Assembly: GCF_000403455.2 (NCBI RefSeq)
Contig: NZ_KE159720.1
Location: 90,213-154,212 of the forward strand
Source: Dorea sp. 5-2
GTDB taxonomy: Bacteria; Bacillota; Clostridia; Lachnospirales; Lachnospiraceae
Direction of reading: 5' to 3'
DNA length: 64,000 nt
Within the stretch, counting starts at the first letter, position 1, and each line of letters begins with the position of its first letter. The notes beneath the pieces are model-generated. The model saw nothing but the letters and a program-made list of their open reading frames with translations. It did no database searches and had not been told where the DNA came from. This document shows positions 7,342 through 16,747 of the stretch, one piece after another. The position numbers and the translations under genes were made by a program.

Positions 7342-9267
7342 TTAATATTTTGCCATGTCGTCCACAAAGGAACTCGTATGAGAGAGGCTCTTTGCCGGAG
7401 CTTCGTATTGCCTTGTGTCTTCCGTTGACGGCGGTACATAATTATCGTCGGCTGCATAGTTTTCATCTGCAGAAGGAGATGATTCATACGGTTCGTATGG
7501 CTCATAGGACGATGATTCATACGGCTGGCTTACAGGAGCCGGTGCGGCGGTATTTGATGCCGCGGTAAGTTTTCCGGCTGACGGCGCTGCACTCATGCCC
7601 TTCAAGCGGAAACGTCCTACCAGGCTCTTAAGAAGACTGGACTGGCTGAATAATTCTTCGCTTGCGGCGGCGCTTTCCTGTGCCGTAGCAGAGTTGGTCT
7701 GAATCACAGAAGAGATCTGGTCGATTCCCAGAGTAACCTGGGAGAGCCCTTCCGCCTGTACGTCGGTCGCCTGTGTGATAGTAGCCATATTCTCCGTAAT
7801 ATGCTGTGCGTTGCTTACCACCTTCTCGAGAGACTCCTGTGTCTCTGCGGCGATCTGATTTCCTTCAGATACTGCAGTAAGAGAATTGCCGATCAATACT
7901 GTGGTATCCTTTGCAGCCTCCGCGCTCTTGGAAGCAAGGCTTCTTACCTCGTCCGCTACAACCGCAAAACCCTTTCCGGCTTCACCGGCACGCGCAGCTT
8001 CGACAGCGGCGTTCAGGGCAAGGATGTTGGTCTGGAACGCGATATCCTCGATCGTCTTGATGATCTTCTCGATCTGGCTGGAACATTCGTTGATCTTGGT
8101 CATGGCTGTCATCATGGACGCCATCTTAATATTACTGTTATTTACCTCATTGCCGGTAAGGGCGATCAGCTCATTGACGTCGCGGGAGTTCTGCGCCGTC
8201 TGGTTTACCTGATCGGACAAGTCGCTTAATGTCGCCACTAATTCTTCTACGGAGCTTGCCTGCTCGGTAGCGCCCTGGCTCAATGCCTGCGCGCCGCTGG
8301 ATACCTGGTCCGAACCGCTTGCAACCTGCTCCGATGCCTGGTGGATCTGTCCCAGTGCATCATTCAGAGAATGGATGATCTTGGCTCCGGAACGCTTGAT
8401 CGACTCGAATTCACCGAGATAATCCATATCCATCTCGACACTCAGATCGCCTTCGGCAAGCGAATCCATTCTGCTGCAGATATGCGCGATATATTCGGAC
8501 AAAGTCTTTAGTACAAACCGCAGATTATCGGCAAGGACGCCTAATTCGTCCTTAGACTCATATGTAACTTTCGAATGCATATCACCCTTTGCCATCGCTT
8601 TCACAGCTTCCTCGATCTCTGCGATCGGGTGAGTGATATCCCGGATCACCTTGAGCGCCATGAAGACTGTGAATATAAGACAGAGAATTGCAAGTGCAAG
8701 CAGTATCAATGTGGAATTCCGCTTGGTTTTCTCACCGTCTGCATAAAAGGCATCGGCTTCACTGCGCGCCTCGTTGATCAGATCGTCCGTAGCCAGTGCA
8801 AACGCCGTCCCTGCATCGGCATATTCTCCGTTCAGGATCGCGATCGCACCGTCGTCGTCGCCGGAATTCAGGCAATCAAGGGCTGCCTGCCTTGCGCTGA
8901 TCAGGACCTGAACGGCGTTCTGCGCCGTAGTCAGCAATGCAGGATCCCCTTCATAAGATTCATCAAGGGTTGCAAGGGCTTCGTTCATCTTCTCGGCAGC
9001 TTTGTCGATCTCGGCAAGAAGCGATTGCTTGGTAGCCGTATCAGTTGCCACTGCGATGCGGTACATACTCAGCTGGATCTTGCGTGTAGCAGACTGTGCT
9101 TCTAAAGCAGACGATACCATTGGGTATGGAGTATTATAGAAATCTTTCAGCCCCCCGGATACGCTGTTCAATCCGATGGTGGCAGTGATGATTGCAATAA
9201 CAAAGAACAACATCGTAATGCCGAATGAGATAGCAAGTTTGCTTCTCACTTTCAAATTTTTTAACAC
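7342..9267 (-). CDS. Methyl-accepting chemotaxis protein, four-helix-bundle-like sensor
   Basis: A 641-aa membrane chemoreceptor that signals through CheA/CheW to the flagellar motor. A first membrane helix (about residues 12-32) is followed by an all-helical extracellular sensor of about 150 residues, a second membrane helix (about 187-207), a HAMP domain, and the long cytoplasmic coiled coil. The conserved hairpin tip reads [20 protein letters not shown]. After the signalling domain comes a low-complexity Ser/Tyr/Glu/Pro tail with repeated YEPYE-type units, an uncommon extension. The start is GTG with AGGAGG eight bases upstream. It has no neighbour in its transcription unit. Confidence 0.92.
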   Translation of the reverse strand: MLKNLKVRSKLAISFGITMLFFVIAIITATIGLNSVSGGLKDFYNTPYPMVSSALEAQSATRKIQLSMYRIAVATDTATKQSLLAEIDKAAEKMNEALATLDESYEGDPALLTTAQNAVQVLISARQAALDCLNSGDDDGAIAILNGEYADAGTAFALATDDLINEARSEADAFYADGEKTKRNSTLILLALAILCLIFTVFMALKVIRDITHPIAEIEEAVKAMAKGDMHSKVTYESKDELGVLADNLRFVLKTLSEYIAHICSRMDSLAEGDLSVEMDMDYLGEFESIKRSGAKIIHSLNDALGQIHQASEQVASGSDQVSSGAQALSQGATEQASSVEELVATLSDLSDQVNQTAQNSRDVNELIALTGNEVNNSNIKMASMMTAMTKINECSSQIEKIIKTIEDIAFQTNILALNAAVEAARAGEAGKGFAVVADEVRSLASKSAEAAKDTTVLIGNSLTAVSEGNQIAAETQESLEKVVSNAQHITENMATITQATDVQAEGLSQVTLGIDQISSVIQTNSATAQESAAASEELFSQSSLLKSLVGRFRLKGMSAAPSAGKLTAASNTAAPAPVSQPYESSSYEPYEPYESSPSADENYAADDNYVPPSTEDTRQYEAPAKSLSHTSSFVDDMAKY

Positions 9268-9589
9268 AATTCATTCCTCCTAATTATATATTAAAATAAA
9301 TGATACAACTTAAATTCTATTTTATAACGTATTGATGAGAATGTAAATATCTGTTTGGAGGGAAAATGCCATATTTTTAGGAAATTTTGTTATATCTTAC
9401 CTGTTCTCTTCGGCGGCAGGGGATTTGGAGGGGTAATTTTTATATATTATAAGAAAATTAGGTTAAAAATCTTTTCAAAATAAAATAAAAGTGGTAATAT
9501 AATAAAGCTTAGTATATGTATAATGTAAATAATGAAAATATCTTTTCGTTTTTGTTTTCAGATAAGAATTAAAGGAGGCTGCAAGGATT
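9268..9589. other. Divergent intergenic region, mcp / lytic transglycosylase
   Basis: 322 bp, AT-rich. It holds the ribosome site of the chemoreceptor (AGGAGG, minus strand) and that of the transglycosylase (AAAGGAGG), plus the plus-strand promoter candidate at 9474-9503. I saw no convincing promoter for the minus-strand gene, and no sigma-D-type GCCGATA box. Confidence 0.5.
9474..9503 (+). promoter_or_regulatory. Sigma-A promoter candidate for the transglycosylase
   Basis: TTCAAA (9474-9479), an 18-bp spacer and TATAAT (9498-9503). It lies about 85 bp before the gene start at 9590. The -35 box is imperfect, so support is moderate. Confidence 0.5.
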
Positions 9590-10426
9590 ATGGGAATGGA
9601 CTATAAGATTTATGAAAATTGGTACAAGTACATGAGCAATGTGTTCGATCAGATTCAGAGTTTCTCGAATACATACGGCCAGTCGTCGATATCTTCTGTC
9701 AAGCAGTCCTCAGATACTTTCATGGACACTTTGATGAAGATCAACGCACTGCGCAGTCAGGGAGAGGATGAGGCGCAGATCGGATCACAGGGCGCGGACG
9801 CATCTGAGCAAAGCATGGATGCGATCTTTGCAGAGGCGGCGGAACGCTACGGCGTGCCGCTGAACCTGTTGAAAGCAATGGGGAAAGCTGAGTCGGGCTT
9901 CGACGCGAACGCGGTGTCCCCGGCGGGGGCTCAGGGGGTCATGCAGCTGATGCCTTCGACGGCGAAGTCTTTGGGAGTAGAGGATCCATTTGACGCAAGG
10001 AGCAATATCATGGGAGGCGCGAAGTACATTTCCCAGAAACTAAAGCAATATAACGGCAATATAGATCTTGCGTTAGCCGCTTATAACGCCGGAAGCGGGA
10101 ACGTGGCGAAGTATGGGGGAGTGCCGCCGTTCTCCGAGACGAGGAATTATATTGCAAGGATCAAGGGATATATGAATTCAGACCTGACGATCGGGAAGAC
10201 GGTGAGTGTTCGGACGGAAGGGAAGGATACCGTGTCTTCGGATCCGATCCTGGCGGACGGGGCGCAGAGTACGTCAGGTGCTCAGAACGGCAGCGGAACA
10301 TACCGGCTGTCCCAGACGGATGCGCAGTATTTTGTGGATCTGATGCGCCTGCAGATGTTAAGCCGGTCGAGTTATCTGAGTTGGGCGTCCGGGGATACGG
10401 ACGGACAGGATTCCTTCATATTATAA
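9590..10426 (+). CDS. Lytic transglycosylase (SLT domain), probably flagellum-linked
   Basis: Cleaves the glycan strand of peptidoglycan by non-hydrolytic beta-1,4 cleavage, giving 1,6-anhydro ends. In a 278-aa protein the SLT (GH23) domain spans about residues 83-200: catalytic Glu101 in GKAESGF, then GAQGVMQLMPSTA, the GGAKYI segment and AYNAGSG. The N-terminal 80 residues are Ser/Gln-rich with no clear signal peptide, so export may use the flagellar apparatus or another route. It precedes the flgB operon by 290 bp, so it may open the wall for the rod, the job that FlgJ does elsewhere. No FlgJ gene is present in the window. Confidence 0.85.
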   Translation: MGMDYKIYENWYKYMSNVFDQIQSFSNTYGQSSISSVKQSSDTFMDTLMKINALRSQGEDEAQIGSQGADASEQSMDAIFAEAAERYGVPLNLLKAMGKAESGFDANAVSPAGAQGVMQLMPSTAKSLGVEDPFDARSNIMGGAKYISQKLKQYNGNIDLALAAYNAGSGNVAKYGGVPPFSETRNYIARIKGYMNSDLTIGKTVSVRTEGKDTVSSDPILADGAQSTSGAQNGSGTYRLSQTDAQYFVDLMRLQMLSRSSYLSWASGDTDGQDSFIL

Positions 10427-10717
10427 TATGAAGCGATATAACATACGGCTGATCATGATATTATGATTGGCAGAACGGATCACGATATTGTTATATAATA
10501 TAACAGTTTATGATCTTCTAACATATATTTATGTTAGAACAAGGGAGGGATAAGACGCGGATCCGCATGATTATGGAAGGGATTTACGCATCTGGAAATT
10601 CATAAAATGTTGTGAAAAGTATAGACTTTTCGCGGAATAAAAGCTATAATAGTTGAAAATGGTTATTTTGTGTCGAAATAATATTTTAACAATATACTCA
10701 TAAGGAAGTGATAATTT
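10427..10717 (+). promoter_or_regulatory. Control region upstream of the flagellar operon
   Basis: AT-rich, 291 bp. It contains a near-identical direct repeat (GATCATGATATT and GATCACGATATT), a 15-nt palindrome (10490-10504, GTTATAT-A-ATATAAC), a 10-bp inverted repeat (10516-10525 with 10530-10539) and the promoter at 10622-10650. The repeats are plausible operator sites for a master regulator of motility. No T tract follows the inverted repeats, so they are not obvious terminators. Confidence 0.5.
10622..10650 (+). promoter_or_regulatory. Sigma-A promoter of the flgB-led motility operon
   Basis: TAGACT (10622-10627), a 17-bp spacer and TATAAT (10645-10650), about 65 bp before flgB. It is the best promoter found before the long plus-strand motility array. 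Confidence 0.7.
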
Positions 10718-11095
10718 ATGATATTTGGTAATACAATCGCAATGTCACAGAAGTCTCTGGATTTTCTGTGGAAGCAGCAGGAAGTCCTTGCGTTGAATAT
10801 AGCCAACGTAGAGACGCCGGGATATAAGAAGAAGATGGTCAGCTTTGAAGACGAATATCGTAAGAGGCTTCAGGCGGCAAGCCAGACGAAGAACACATCG
10901 AAGATCCGGCAGGCGATCGATGAGGCGGATTGTCTCGTGTACAGCAGGGATGATTCCGGACGGGTAGATGAGAACAATGTGAACGCAGATGTGGAAAATA
11001 CAAAGATTGCAAGGAGTACGCTGCATTATCAGTATCTGCTGCAGTCAGTGAGCAATGATATCAAGAGATTCCAGAGCGTGGTCAAGGTGCAGTAA
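10718..11095 (+). CDS. flgB: Flagellar basal-body rod protein FlgB
   Basis: A proximal rod subunit, exported through the flagellar type III system. The 125-aa length is normal. It has the rod-family N-terminus with VLALNIANVETPGYKKK (the N-x-A-N-x-x-T-P-G-Y motif) and a C-terminal helix suited to coiled-coil packing with FlgC and FliE. It is the first gene after the operon promoter, with AAGGAAG upstream of the ATG. The usual partner flgC is not next to it but lies 12.7 kb downstream at 23851. Confidence 0.93.
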   Translation: MIFGNTIAMSQKSLDFLWKQQEVLALNIANVETPGYKKKMVSFEDEYRKRLQAASQTKNTSKIRQAIDEADCLVYSRDDSGRVDENNVNADVENTKIARSTLHYQYLLQSVSNDIKRFQSVVKVQ

Positions 11096-11199
11096 GCGGC
11101 ATGTTCTGGGGAGATGTTCTGCGGTCTGCCGCAGGGCGTCTTGCTTTGAGATATAGAAAGATATGTGAGATTGAATATTAAGAAAGGATGGATACGGTC

Positions 11200-11511
11200 A
11201 TGGGAGAGATGTTCATAACACCGATGCAGCCGATTACATTGTCGGATCTGTCGGGTTCAGATACGGTAAAAGTAAAAGGGGAAGCGGGGATCGCGGTATT
11301 CAAGTCTGTATTTGAAGAGGCGATCAACGAAGTGAGGACGACAGAAGATACCCTGGCAAAGAATCAGTATCTTCTGGCAACGGGTCAGATCGAAGACCCG
11401 CATACGGTTGCGATCGCGTCATCGGAAGCTCAGCTTGCGTCGGACGTGTTGGTTTCTCTGCGAAACAAGGCGTTGGAAGCTTATAATGAAATTATGCGTA
11501 TCAATCTATAG
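11200..11511 (+). CDS. fliE: Flagellar hook-basal body complex protein FliE
   Basis: FliE joins the MS ring to the proximal rod and is the first substrate of the export gate. The 103-aa protein shows the family C-terminus: LLATGQIEDPHTVAIA, then the SLRNKALEAYNEIMRI helix. An in-frame ATG at 11188 sits directly on the AGAAAGG ribosome site, so the ATG at 11200, about nine bases downstream of it, is preferred. The stop codon is inside a strong hairpin (11501-11534) followed by a T tract. Confidence 0.92.
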   Translation: MGEMFITPMQPITLSDLSGSDTVKVKGEAGIAVFKSVFEEAINEVRTTEDTLAKNQYLLATGQIEDPHTVAIASSEAQLASDVLVSLRNKALEAYNEIMRINL

Positions 11512-11542
11512 TTGCCGCGGCATCTATAGATTGACACTTTTT
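11501..11542 (+). terminator. Intra-operon terminator/attenuator between fliE and fliF
   Basis: 16-nt arms 11501-11516 and 11519-11534 are complementary with one mismatch and a tiny GC-rich loop, and CACTTTTTG follows. The left arm contains the fliE stop codon. As the downstream genes are co-directional with no new promoter visible, it would reduce rather than end transcription. Confidence 0.7.
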
Positions 11543-11585
11543 GCTGTAAAGGTTATGGCACATAAAATCGGTAAAGTGGGTTTGG

Positions 11586-13178
11586 ATGATGAAAGAAAAG
11601 TTTGGGCAGTTTAAAGAATTTGCGGGTAATTTAAGCAGTAAGACGAAGAAACTGATCATTGCAGGAGCTGCGGTCCTGATCGTTGCTGCGGTCGTGATCG
11701 CGGTGGTTCTGAACAACCGTCCTTATGTAGAACTGTTCTCGGGGTTAGGGCAGGAAGAGGCGCAGCAGATCGTACAGAAGCTGCAGGAGGATGAAGTTGA
11801 TTATAAATTCAGCGGGGATTCGACGATCCTGGTCAAGGAAGACGTAGTGGATCAGACGAAAGCAACGCTTGTCCAGGAAGGTTATCCGAAGAGTGGATTT
11901 ACATACGATACCTTTAAAGATAATGCGAGCATGCTGACGACGGATTCGGATAAGAAGACGTATAAGCTCTATGAGCTGCAGGACAGGATCGGTTCTACGA
12001 TCCGCCTGTTTGACGGAGTGAAGGATGCTAAGGTAACGATCGCTCTGGGAGAAGAGAGCCGGTATGCGTTGGATGATGAAGAAGAGAAATCCAGCGCGTC
12101 GGCAGTGGTGACGATGAGCGACGGAGGATCGCCGACGGCGGAACAGTCGGTTGCGATCCAGAGACTGGTGTCTAAGAGTATACCGGGAATGGAACTGGAA
12201 GATGTGGCGGTATTTGACGGGAACGGGAATGACGTCTCCGCAGAAGGCAACGGGGCAGAGAATTCATCAAGCACATCTGACACGGAAGAGTTGGCTCGGA
12301 TGGCTGAGAACCAGATCTCTAATAACGTCATGAAGGTACTGGGGCCGATCTACGGACAGGACAATGTCAGAGTCTCGGCAAGAGCGAAAGTGAATCTGGA
12401 GAAGCTGATCCGTGAAGAGACGACATATACCACTCCGGATAAGATAGATGAAGAAGATAAGAGCGGGATCGTTCAGCATGAAGAACTCTACGAAGAGCAG
12501 GCGGCGACAGGCGATGCTGCCGGCGGAGTAGCAGGAACAGAGACGAACGCCGATACGGCAGAATATAATACGGACGGTGAGGACGACGGATCCAACGCTT
12601 ACAGTGAGAGCGCGACCAGGGATTACCTGGTGAACGAACTAAAGGAGCAGGGGCAGATCGACCCGGGCGCCATCGAGGATGTTACTGTATCCGTAGCGAT
12701 CAATGGGAACGGCTACGGCAGCCTCCGTGAGAACCAGATCCGTGCATTGGTAGGTACGGCGGCAGGTATTGCGTCGGACGTCCAGGAAGAGAAGATCACC
12801 ATCGTAAGCGCACCGTTCGACGGAATCGGCGAGAAGGATGATTCAAAGGAAGCGTCTTCCGGCAGGATATTCGAGAGCATACCGCTGTGGGCGCTGATCG
12901 CGGCGATCGCACTGATCTTAGTCCTGATCGCAGTTGTTGTCATACTGATCCTGAGAAGACGCAACAGGCAGGATGAAGAAGAGATAGAAGAATTTGTCGA
13001 AGAAGAGGAAGAAAGTTCTGCTATTCTTGATATCAATGAGGAGATTCAGGAGATGCAGAATGACAGAAGTATGGAACTGAAGCGTAGCGTCCGTGAGTTC
13101 GCTGAGCAGAATGCGGAGATTTCCGCACAGTTATTGAAGAACTGGCTGAATGGAGGTGTTGGAAGTGGAGGAGAGTAA
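11586..13178 (+). CDS. fliF: Flagellar MS-ring protein FliF
   Basis: FliF forms the membrane-supramembrane ring that houses the export gate and carries the C ring. The 530-aa protein has a first membrane helix (about residues 21-42), two ring-building YscJ/FliF domains, an acidic variable loop, a second membrane helix (about 436-458) and a cytoplasmic C-terminus that binds FliG. The motif FSGLGQEEAQQI follows the first helix, as in other FliF proteins. ATG codons occur at 11586 and 11589, and the ribosome site is weak (AAAGTGGG). The end overlaps fliG by 14 bp, suggesting coupled translation. Confidence 0.95.
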   Translation: MMKEKFGQFKEFAGNLSSKTKKLIIAGAAVLIVAAVVIAVVLNNRPYVELFSGLGQEEAQQIVQKLQEDEVDYKFSGDSTILVKEDVVDQTKATLVQEGYPKSGFTYDTFKDNASMLTTDSDKKTYKLYELQDRIGSTIRLFDGVKDAKVTIALGEESRYALDDEEEKSSASAVVTMSDGGSPTAEQSVAIQRLVSKSIPGMELEDVAVFDGNGNDVSAEGNGAENSSSTSDTEELARMAENQISNNVMKVLGPIYGQDNVRVSARAKVNLEKLIREETTYTTPDKIDEEDKSGIVQHEELYEEQAATGDAAGGVAGTETNADTAEYNTDGEDDGSNAYSESATRDYLVNELKEQGQIDPGAIEDVTVSVAINGNGYGSLRENQIRALVGTAAGIASDVQEEKITIVSAPFDGIGEKDDSKEASSGRIFESIPLWALIAAIALILVLIAVVVILILRRRNRQDEEEIEEFVEEEEESSAILDINEEIQEMQNDRSMELKRSVREFAEQNAEISAQLLKNWLNGGVGSGGE

Positions 13179-14172
13179 ACTGGCACCGGAGCAGAAAGCG
13201 GCGGCGGTCATCGTCTCGCTTGGAGCCGATAAGGCTTCGAAGATCTATAAGCATCTGAGCGAGAGCGATATTGAGAAGCTGACGATCGAGGTGGCGAAGC
13301 TCGGGCATATTACCCCGGATGAGATGGAGCTGGTGTTGGATGAGTTCTATAAGACTTGTCTTACGCAGAAGGTAGTCACAGACGGAGGTATGGAGTATGC
13401 CAGGGCCGTACTTGAGAAAGCGTTTGGAGAGAGCACGGCGCAGTCCCTCCTTGACAAATTATCCAAGTCCCTGAAGATACGGCCGTTTGAATTCATGCGT
13501 AAGAGCAATGTGAAGAACCTGATCTCTTTCCTGCAGCACGAGAGGCCGCAGACGATCGCGTTGGTTCTGTCTTACGCGGATTCGGACCAGGCGTCGGCGG
13601 TCATCAGTGAACTGCCGAAAGAGAAGCGGATCAAAGTGGTGGAGGCGATCGCCAGGATGGAGAGCGCTTCTCCGGATGCGATCAAGGTCGTGGAAGATTC
13701 TCTTAAGAAGCGTTTCGAAGGTATGGTTACGGCGGATGTTACTACGGTTGGCGGTATTGACTACATCGCGGACGTCATGAATCATATGGACAGGGCGAAC
13801 GAGAAATACATATTCGACGAGTTGGGCAAGACCGACGAAGAACTTGCAGAGACCATCCGCAAGAAGATGTTCGTATTCGAAGATATCGTATCCATGGACA
13901 ACAGATCGATCCAGAGATTCATCCGCGAATGCGATGTCAAGGATATTGTATACGCACTCAAAGGTTCCGACGAGAATATCAAGGAGCTTGTATTTGCAAA
14001 TGTATCTTCACGTATGGCTGAGAGTATCCAGTCTGACCTTGAAGTTACGGTTAATGTCCGTCTGCGTGACGTTGAGGAAGCACAGCAGAGAATTGTCGGC
14101 GTAATCCGAAGACTGGAAGAGGCCGGAGAACTGATCATTGTTAAGAGCGGAAAGGATGAAATCATTGCCTAG
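13165..14172 (+). CDS. fliG: Flagellar motor switch protein FliG
   Basis: FliG is the C-ring protein that binds FliF and carries the charged C-terminal helix driven by MotA. The 335-aa length is normal. Visible parts are the N-terminal KAAAVIVSLG segment, the middle-domain ERPQTIALVLSY (EHPQ-type motif), and the C-terminal torque domain with FVFEDIVSMDNRSIQRFI. The start is chosen as GTG at 13165 because GGAGG lies eight bases upstream. An ATG at 13150 lacks such a site. The gene overlaps fliF and fliH at its two ends. Confidence 0.95.
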   Translation: MEESKLAPEQKAAAVIVSLGADKASKIYKHLSESDIEKLTIEVAKLGHITPDEMELVLDEFYKTCLTQKVVTDGGMEYARAVLEKAFGESTAQSLLDKLSKSLKIRPFEFMRKSNVKNLISFLQHERPQTIALVLSYADSDQASAVISELPKEKRIKVVEAIARMESASPDAIKVVEDSLKKRFEGMVTADVTTVGGIDYIADVMNHMDRANEKYIFDELGKTDEELAETIRKKMFVFEDIVSMDNRSIQRFIRECDVKDIVYALKGSDENIKELVFANVSSRMAESIQSDLEVTVNVRLRDVEEAQQRIVGVIRRLEEAGELIIVKSGKDEIIA

Positions 14173-14926
14173 GATTGTGAAAGAACCGGATCACGGTCAG
14201 GATATCAAGCCATATGATTTCTTCGCGGGATTTAAGATAGCAGAAGACCCTCCGGAGGAAGATCCGGAAGAGGAAGGTGTGGAAGAGGAAGCCGAAGAAG
14301 AGGAAGAGACCATCTCTGCGGAAGAGCTTGAAAGGATGGTTGCGGAAGCGGAGGAGAAAGCGAGGAAGATCGTCTCCGACGCCCGCCAGCAGGCAGAGAT
14401 CCTTCGCGAGAAGGGGTATCGGGAAGGCCAGGAAGAAGGATACAGAGACGGAACCCGCGAGGCATATGAGGAACAGAGACGGCTTCTGGATGCAGAAGTG
14501 CAGAAGCTGGAGAATAATATAACAGAGGTACTCCAAAGCGTCTCCCGTGAGAAGGAGAAGCTGTTGGAACAGTACATAGACGATTTGAAGAAGATCGCTC
14601 TTGCGATAGCGGAGAAGATCATCCAGACCAGCCTGCAGTCCAGCGGGGATATCGTGAAACGGATGATCCTTGCCGCGACAGACAAGATCACGAAGAAGAG
14701 GTGGGCGAAGATCTACATCACGAAGTGCGACACGATCGTGTCGATGGATGTGGACGCGGAGTTCATGGAGGCGCTGTCCCGTCTGTCGGACAGCATTAAG
14801 ATCATTACCATGGATAACGGTGAAGAAGGGACTTGCATCATAGAACTTCCGGATGAGATCATTGATGCGAGTGTCAGCACACAGTTAGAGAACATCAAGG
14901 ATATACTGAATAATGTAAGAGCATAG
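14156..14926 (+). CDS. fliH: Flagellar assembly protein FliH
   Basis: FliH is the peripheral stalk that holds and regulates the export ATPase FliI. The ~256-aa protein has a very acidic segment (residues about 30-60), a long Ala/Glu/Arg coiled coil, glycine-spaced GYREGQEEGYRDG (the GxxxG-type repeats usual in FliH), and a C-terminal domain related to the V-ATPase E subunit. The start is uncertain: the ATG at 14156 touches the AAAGG site, whereas a TTG at 14165 has it eight bases upstream. Both overlap the end of fliG. Confidence 0.88.
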   Translation: MKSLPRIVKEPDHGQDIKPYDFFAGFKIAEDPPEEDPEEEGVEEEAEEEEETISAEELERMVAEAEEKARKIVSDARQQAEILREKGYREGQEEGYRDGTREAYEEQRRLLDAEVQKLENNITEVLQSVSREKEKLLEQYIDDLKKIALAIAEKIIQTSLQSSGDIVKRMILAATDKITKKRWAKIYITKCDTIVSMDVDAEFMEALSRLSDSIKIITMDNGEEGTCIIELPDEIIDASVSTQLENIKDILNNVRA

Positions 14927-14941
14927 TTGAGGTGAGAGGGC

Positions 14942-16243
14942 ATGTTTTCGAAATTGCCGGAACTGATACAGAAGGCAGAGACGATCAGTCATATAGGGAA
15001 GATAGAGAATGTGATCGGGATGGCGATGGAGTCCTCCGGCAATCATGCCAGTATCGGTGATATTGCCATGATCTATAATGAAGAGAAGCATCGGCAGATC
15101 CCGGTAGAAGTTGTTGGATTCAGGGAAGACAAGATGCAGTTGATGGCATATGAGAATCTGAACGGGGTTTCGGCAGGAAGCTTCGTGAGGAACACCCGGA
15201 AGAGACTTAAGATCCCGGTGGGAGAGTTCCTGAGAGGACGGATCATCGACGCGACGGGGAAGCCAATGGACGACTTAGGGCCGTTGCCGTCTTCCAGATA
15301 TTATTATGTTGAGAATACTTATATCAATCCGCTGACACGTCCTCCTATTACGGATCCCCTGGAATTCGGGGTGAAAGCCATCGACGGGCTGAATACGGTG
15401 GGCAAGGGACAGCGTATCGGAATCTTCGCGGGAAGCGGAGTCGGGAAGAGTACCCTGCTTGGTATGATCGCCCGGAATGTGAAGGCTGATATCAATGTGA
15501 TCGCACTTGTGGGCGAGCGAGGCCGTGAGGTGCGGGAATTTATTGAAAAGGATCTTGGACCGGAAGGGATGAAGCGGAGTATCCTGGTGGTCGCTACGTC
15601 TGATCAGCCGGCGATGCTTCGTATGAAGTGTCCGTTGGTTGCGACGACGATCGCGGAGTATTTCAAAGACCAGGGAAAAGACGTTCTGCTGATGATGGAT
15701 TCTCTTACGCGATTTGCCATGGCGCAGCGTGAGATCGGGCTTGCGACCGGAGAGCCGCCGGTTGCAAGAGGCTACACGCCTTCTATCTATGCAGAATTTC
15801 CAAAGCTTCTGGAGAGAAGCGGCAAGTTTGAGAAGGGTTCCATTACCGGGATCTATACGGTGCTGGTAGAAGGAGACGATACCAACGAACCGGTAGCAGA
15901 TACCGTGCGCGGTATTCTGGACGGTCATATAGTGCTTACAAGAAAACTGGCAAATGAGAATCACTTCCCCGCGATTGATGTGAATGCCAGTATTTCCCGT
16001 CTTATGGTGAATATCGTACCGGAAGAACACCGCGAGGCGGCGGCAAAGATGCGGGATATCCTGAGTATATATGCGAAGAATGAAGACCTGATCTCCATCG
16101 GGGCATATAAGTCCGGTACGAATCCGAGACTTGATAAGGCGATCTCTAAGATCGACCGGGTCAATGAGTTCCTGATGCAGAAGATCGACGAAAGCTTCTC
16201 GGGAGAAGATTCTCTGAAGATGATGAAGGAGATTGTGCGATGA
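14942..16243 (+). CDS. fliI: Flagellar export ATPase FliI
   Basis: FliI is the F1-beta-like ATPase that unloads chaperones and substrates at the flagellar export gate. The 433-aa protein shows GIFAGSGVGKST (Walker A), VALVGERGREVREF, LLMMDSLTRFAMAQREIG (Walker B region) and GEPPVARGYTPS, all family hallmarks. It lies 15 bp after fliH and overlaps fliJ by 4 bp (ATGA), so these three soluble export parts are translated together. Confidence 0.97.
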   Translation: MFSKLPELIQKAETISHIGKIENVIGMAMESSGNHASIGDIAMIYNEEKHRQIPVEVVGFREDKMQLMAYENLNGVSAGSFVRNTRKRLKIPVGEFLRGRIIDATGKPMDDLGPLPSSRYYYVENTYINPLTRPPITDPLEFGVKAIDGLNTVGKGQRIGIFAGSGVGKSTLLGMIARNVKADINVIALVGERGREVREFIEKDLGPEGMKRSILVVATSDQPAMLRMKCPLVATTIAEYFKDQGKDVLLMMDSLTRFAMAQREIGLATGEPPVARGYTPSIYAEFPKLLERSGKFEKGSITGIYTVLVEGDDTNEPVADTVRGILDGHIVLTRKLANENHFPAIDVNASISRLMVNIVPEEHREAAAKMRDILSIYAKNEDLISIGAYKSGTNPRLDKAISKIDRVNEFLMQKIDESFSGEDSLKMMKEIVR

Positions 16244-16692
16244 AGAAGTTCTTTTTCTCACTGGATACGGTGCTGGGTTATAAGGAACAGGTGCTTGACG
16301 GCTTGAAGGCGGAGCATGCAAGGATCCTTGCGAAAGTCAGAGAATGTGAAGCCGCGATCGAGAGGATGGAAGAGGAGCATCATCGGTGTGTTCTGGAATT
16401 CCGGGAATGCAGGATGAATGGGATGAAAGTCAGCGATATCCATACATATGAGAATTACCTGGAAGCGCTGGGAGTCAGGATCCGTAAGAAATACGAAGAG
16501 CTTGCGAAGCTCAAAGAGAAAGAAGAAGCCAAACGCAATGAAGTGGTGGAAGCGAAGAAGGAGACCTCTTCCATAGATAAGCTCAAGGAAAAGAAGTTCA
16601 AAGAATACGAGAGCGAAGTCCAGAAAGAGGAAGAACGTTTCATCGAAGAATTTGTTGCCACAAAAAAGGCGATGGCAAGGATTATGGGGTAA
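16240..16692 (+). CDS. fliJ: Flagellar export protein FliJ
   Basis: FliJ is the central-stalk-like coiled coil of the export ATPase ring. The 150-aa protein is almost wholly alpha-helical and charged, with FFFSLDTVLGYKE at the N-terminus, close to the family opening (F-x-L-x-x-V-L-x-x-K/R). It overlaps fliI by 4 bp. Sequence identity in this family is low, so the call rests on position, length and the N-terminal pattern. Confidence 0.88.
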   Translation: MKKFFFSLDTVLGYKEQVLDGLKAEHARILAKVRECEAAIERMEEEHHRCVLEFRECRMNGMKVSDIHTYENYLEALGVRIRKKYEELAKLKEKEEAKRNEVVEAKKETSSIDKLKEKKFKEYESEVQKEEERFIEEFVATKKAMARIMG

Positions 16693-16747
16693 TACTGCGC
16701 ACAGCAGATTACTATATATAATATTATGGAGAAAGGAGGAACAGCCA

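Noticed and set aside
16652..16747. Upstream extension of fliK into fliJ
   Set aside because: The ATG at 16748 has GAAAGGAGG at good distance; the extension has no ribosome site and is not FliK-like.
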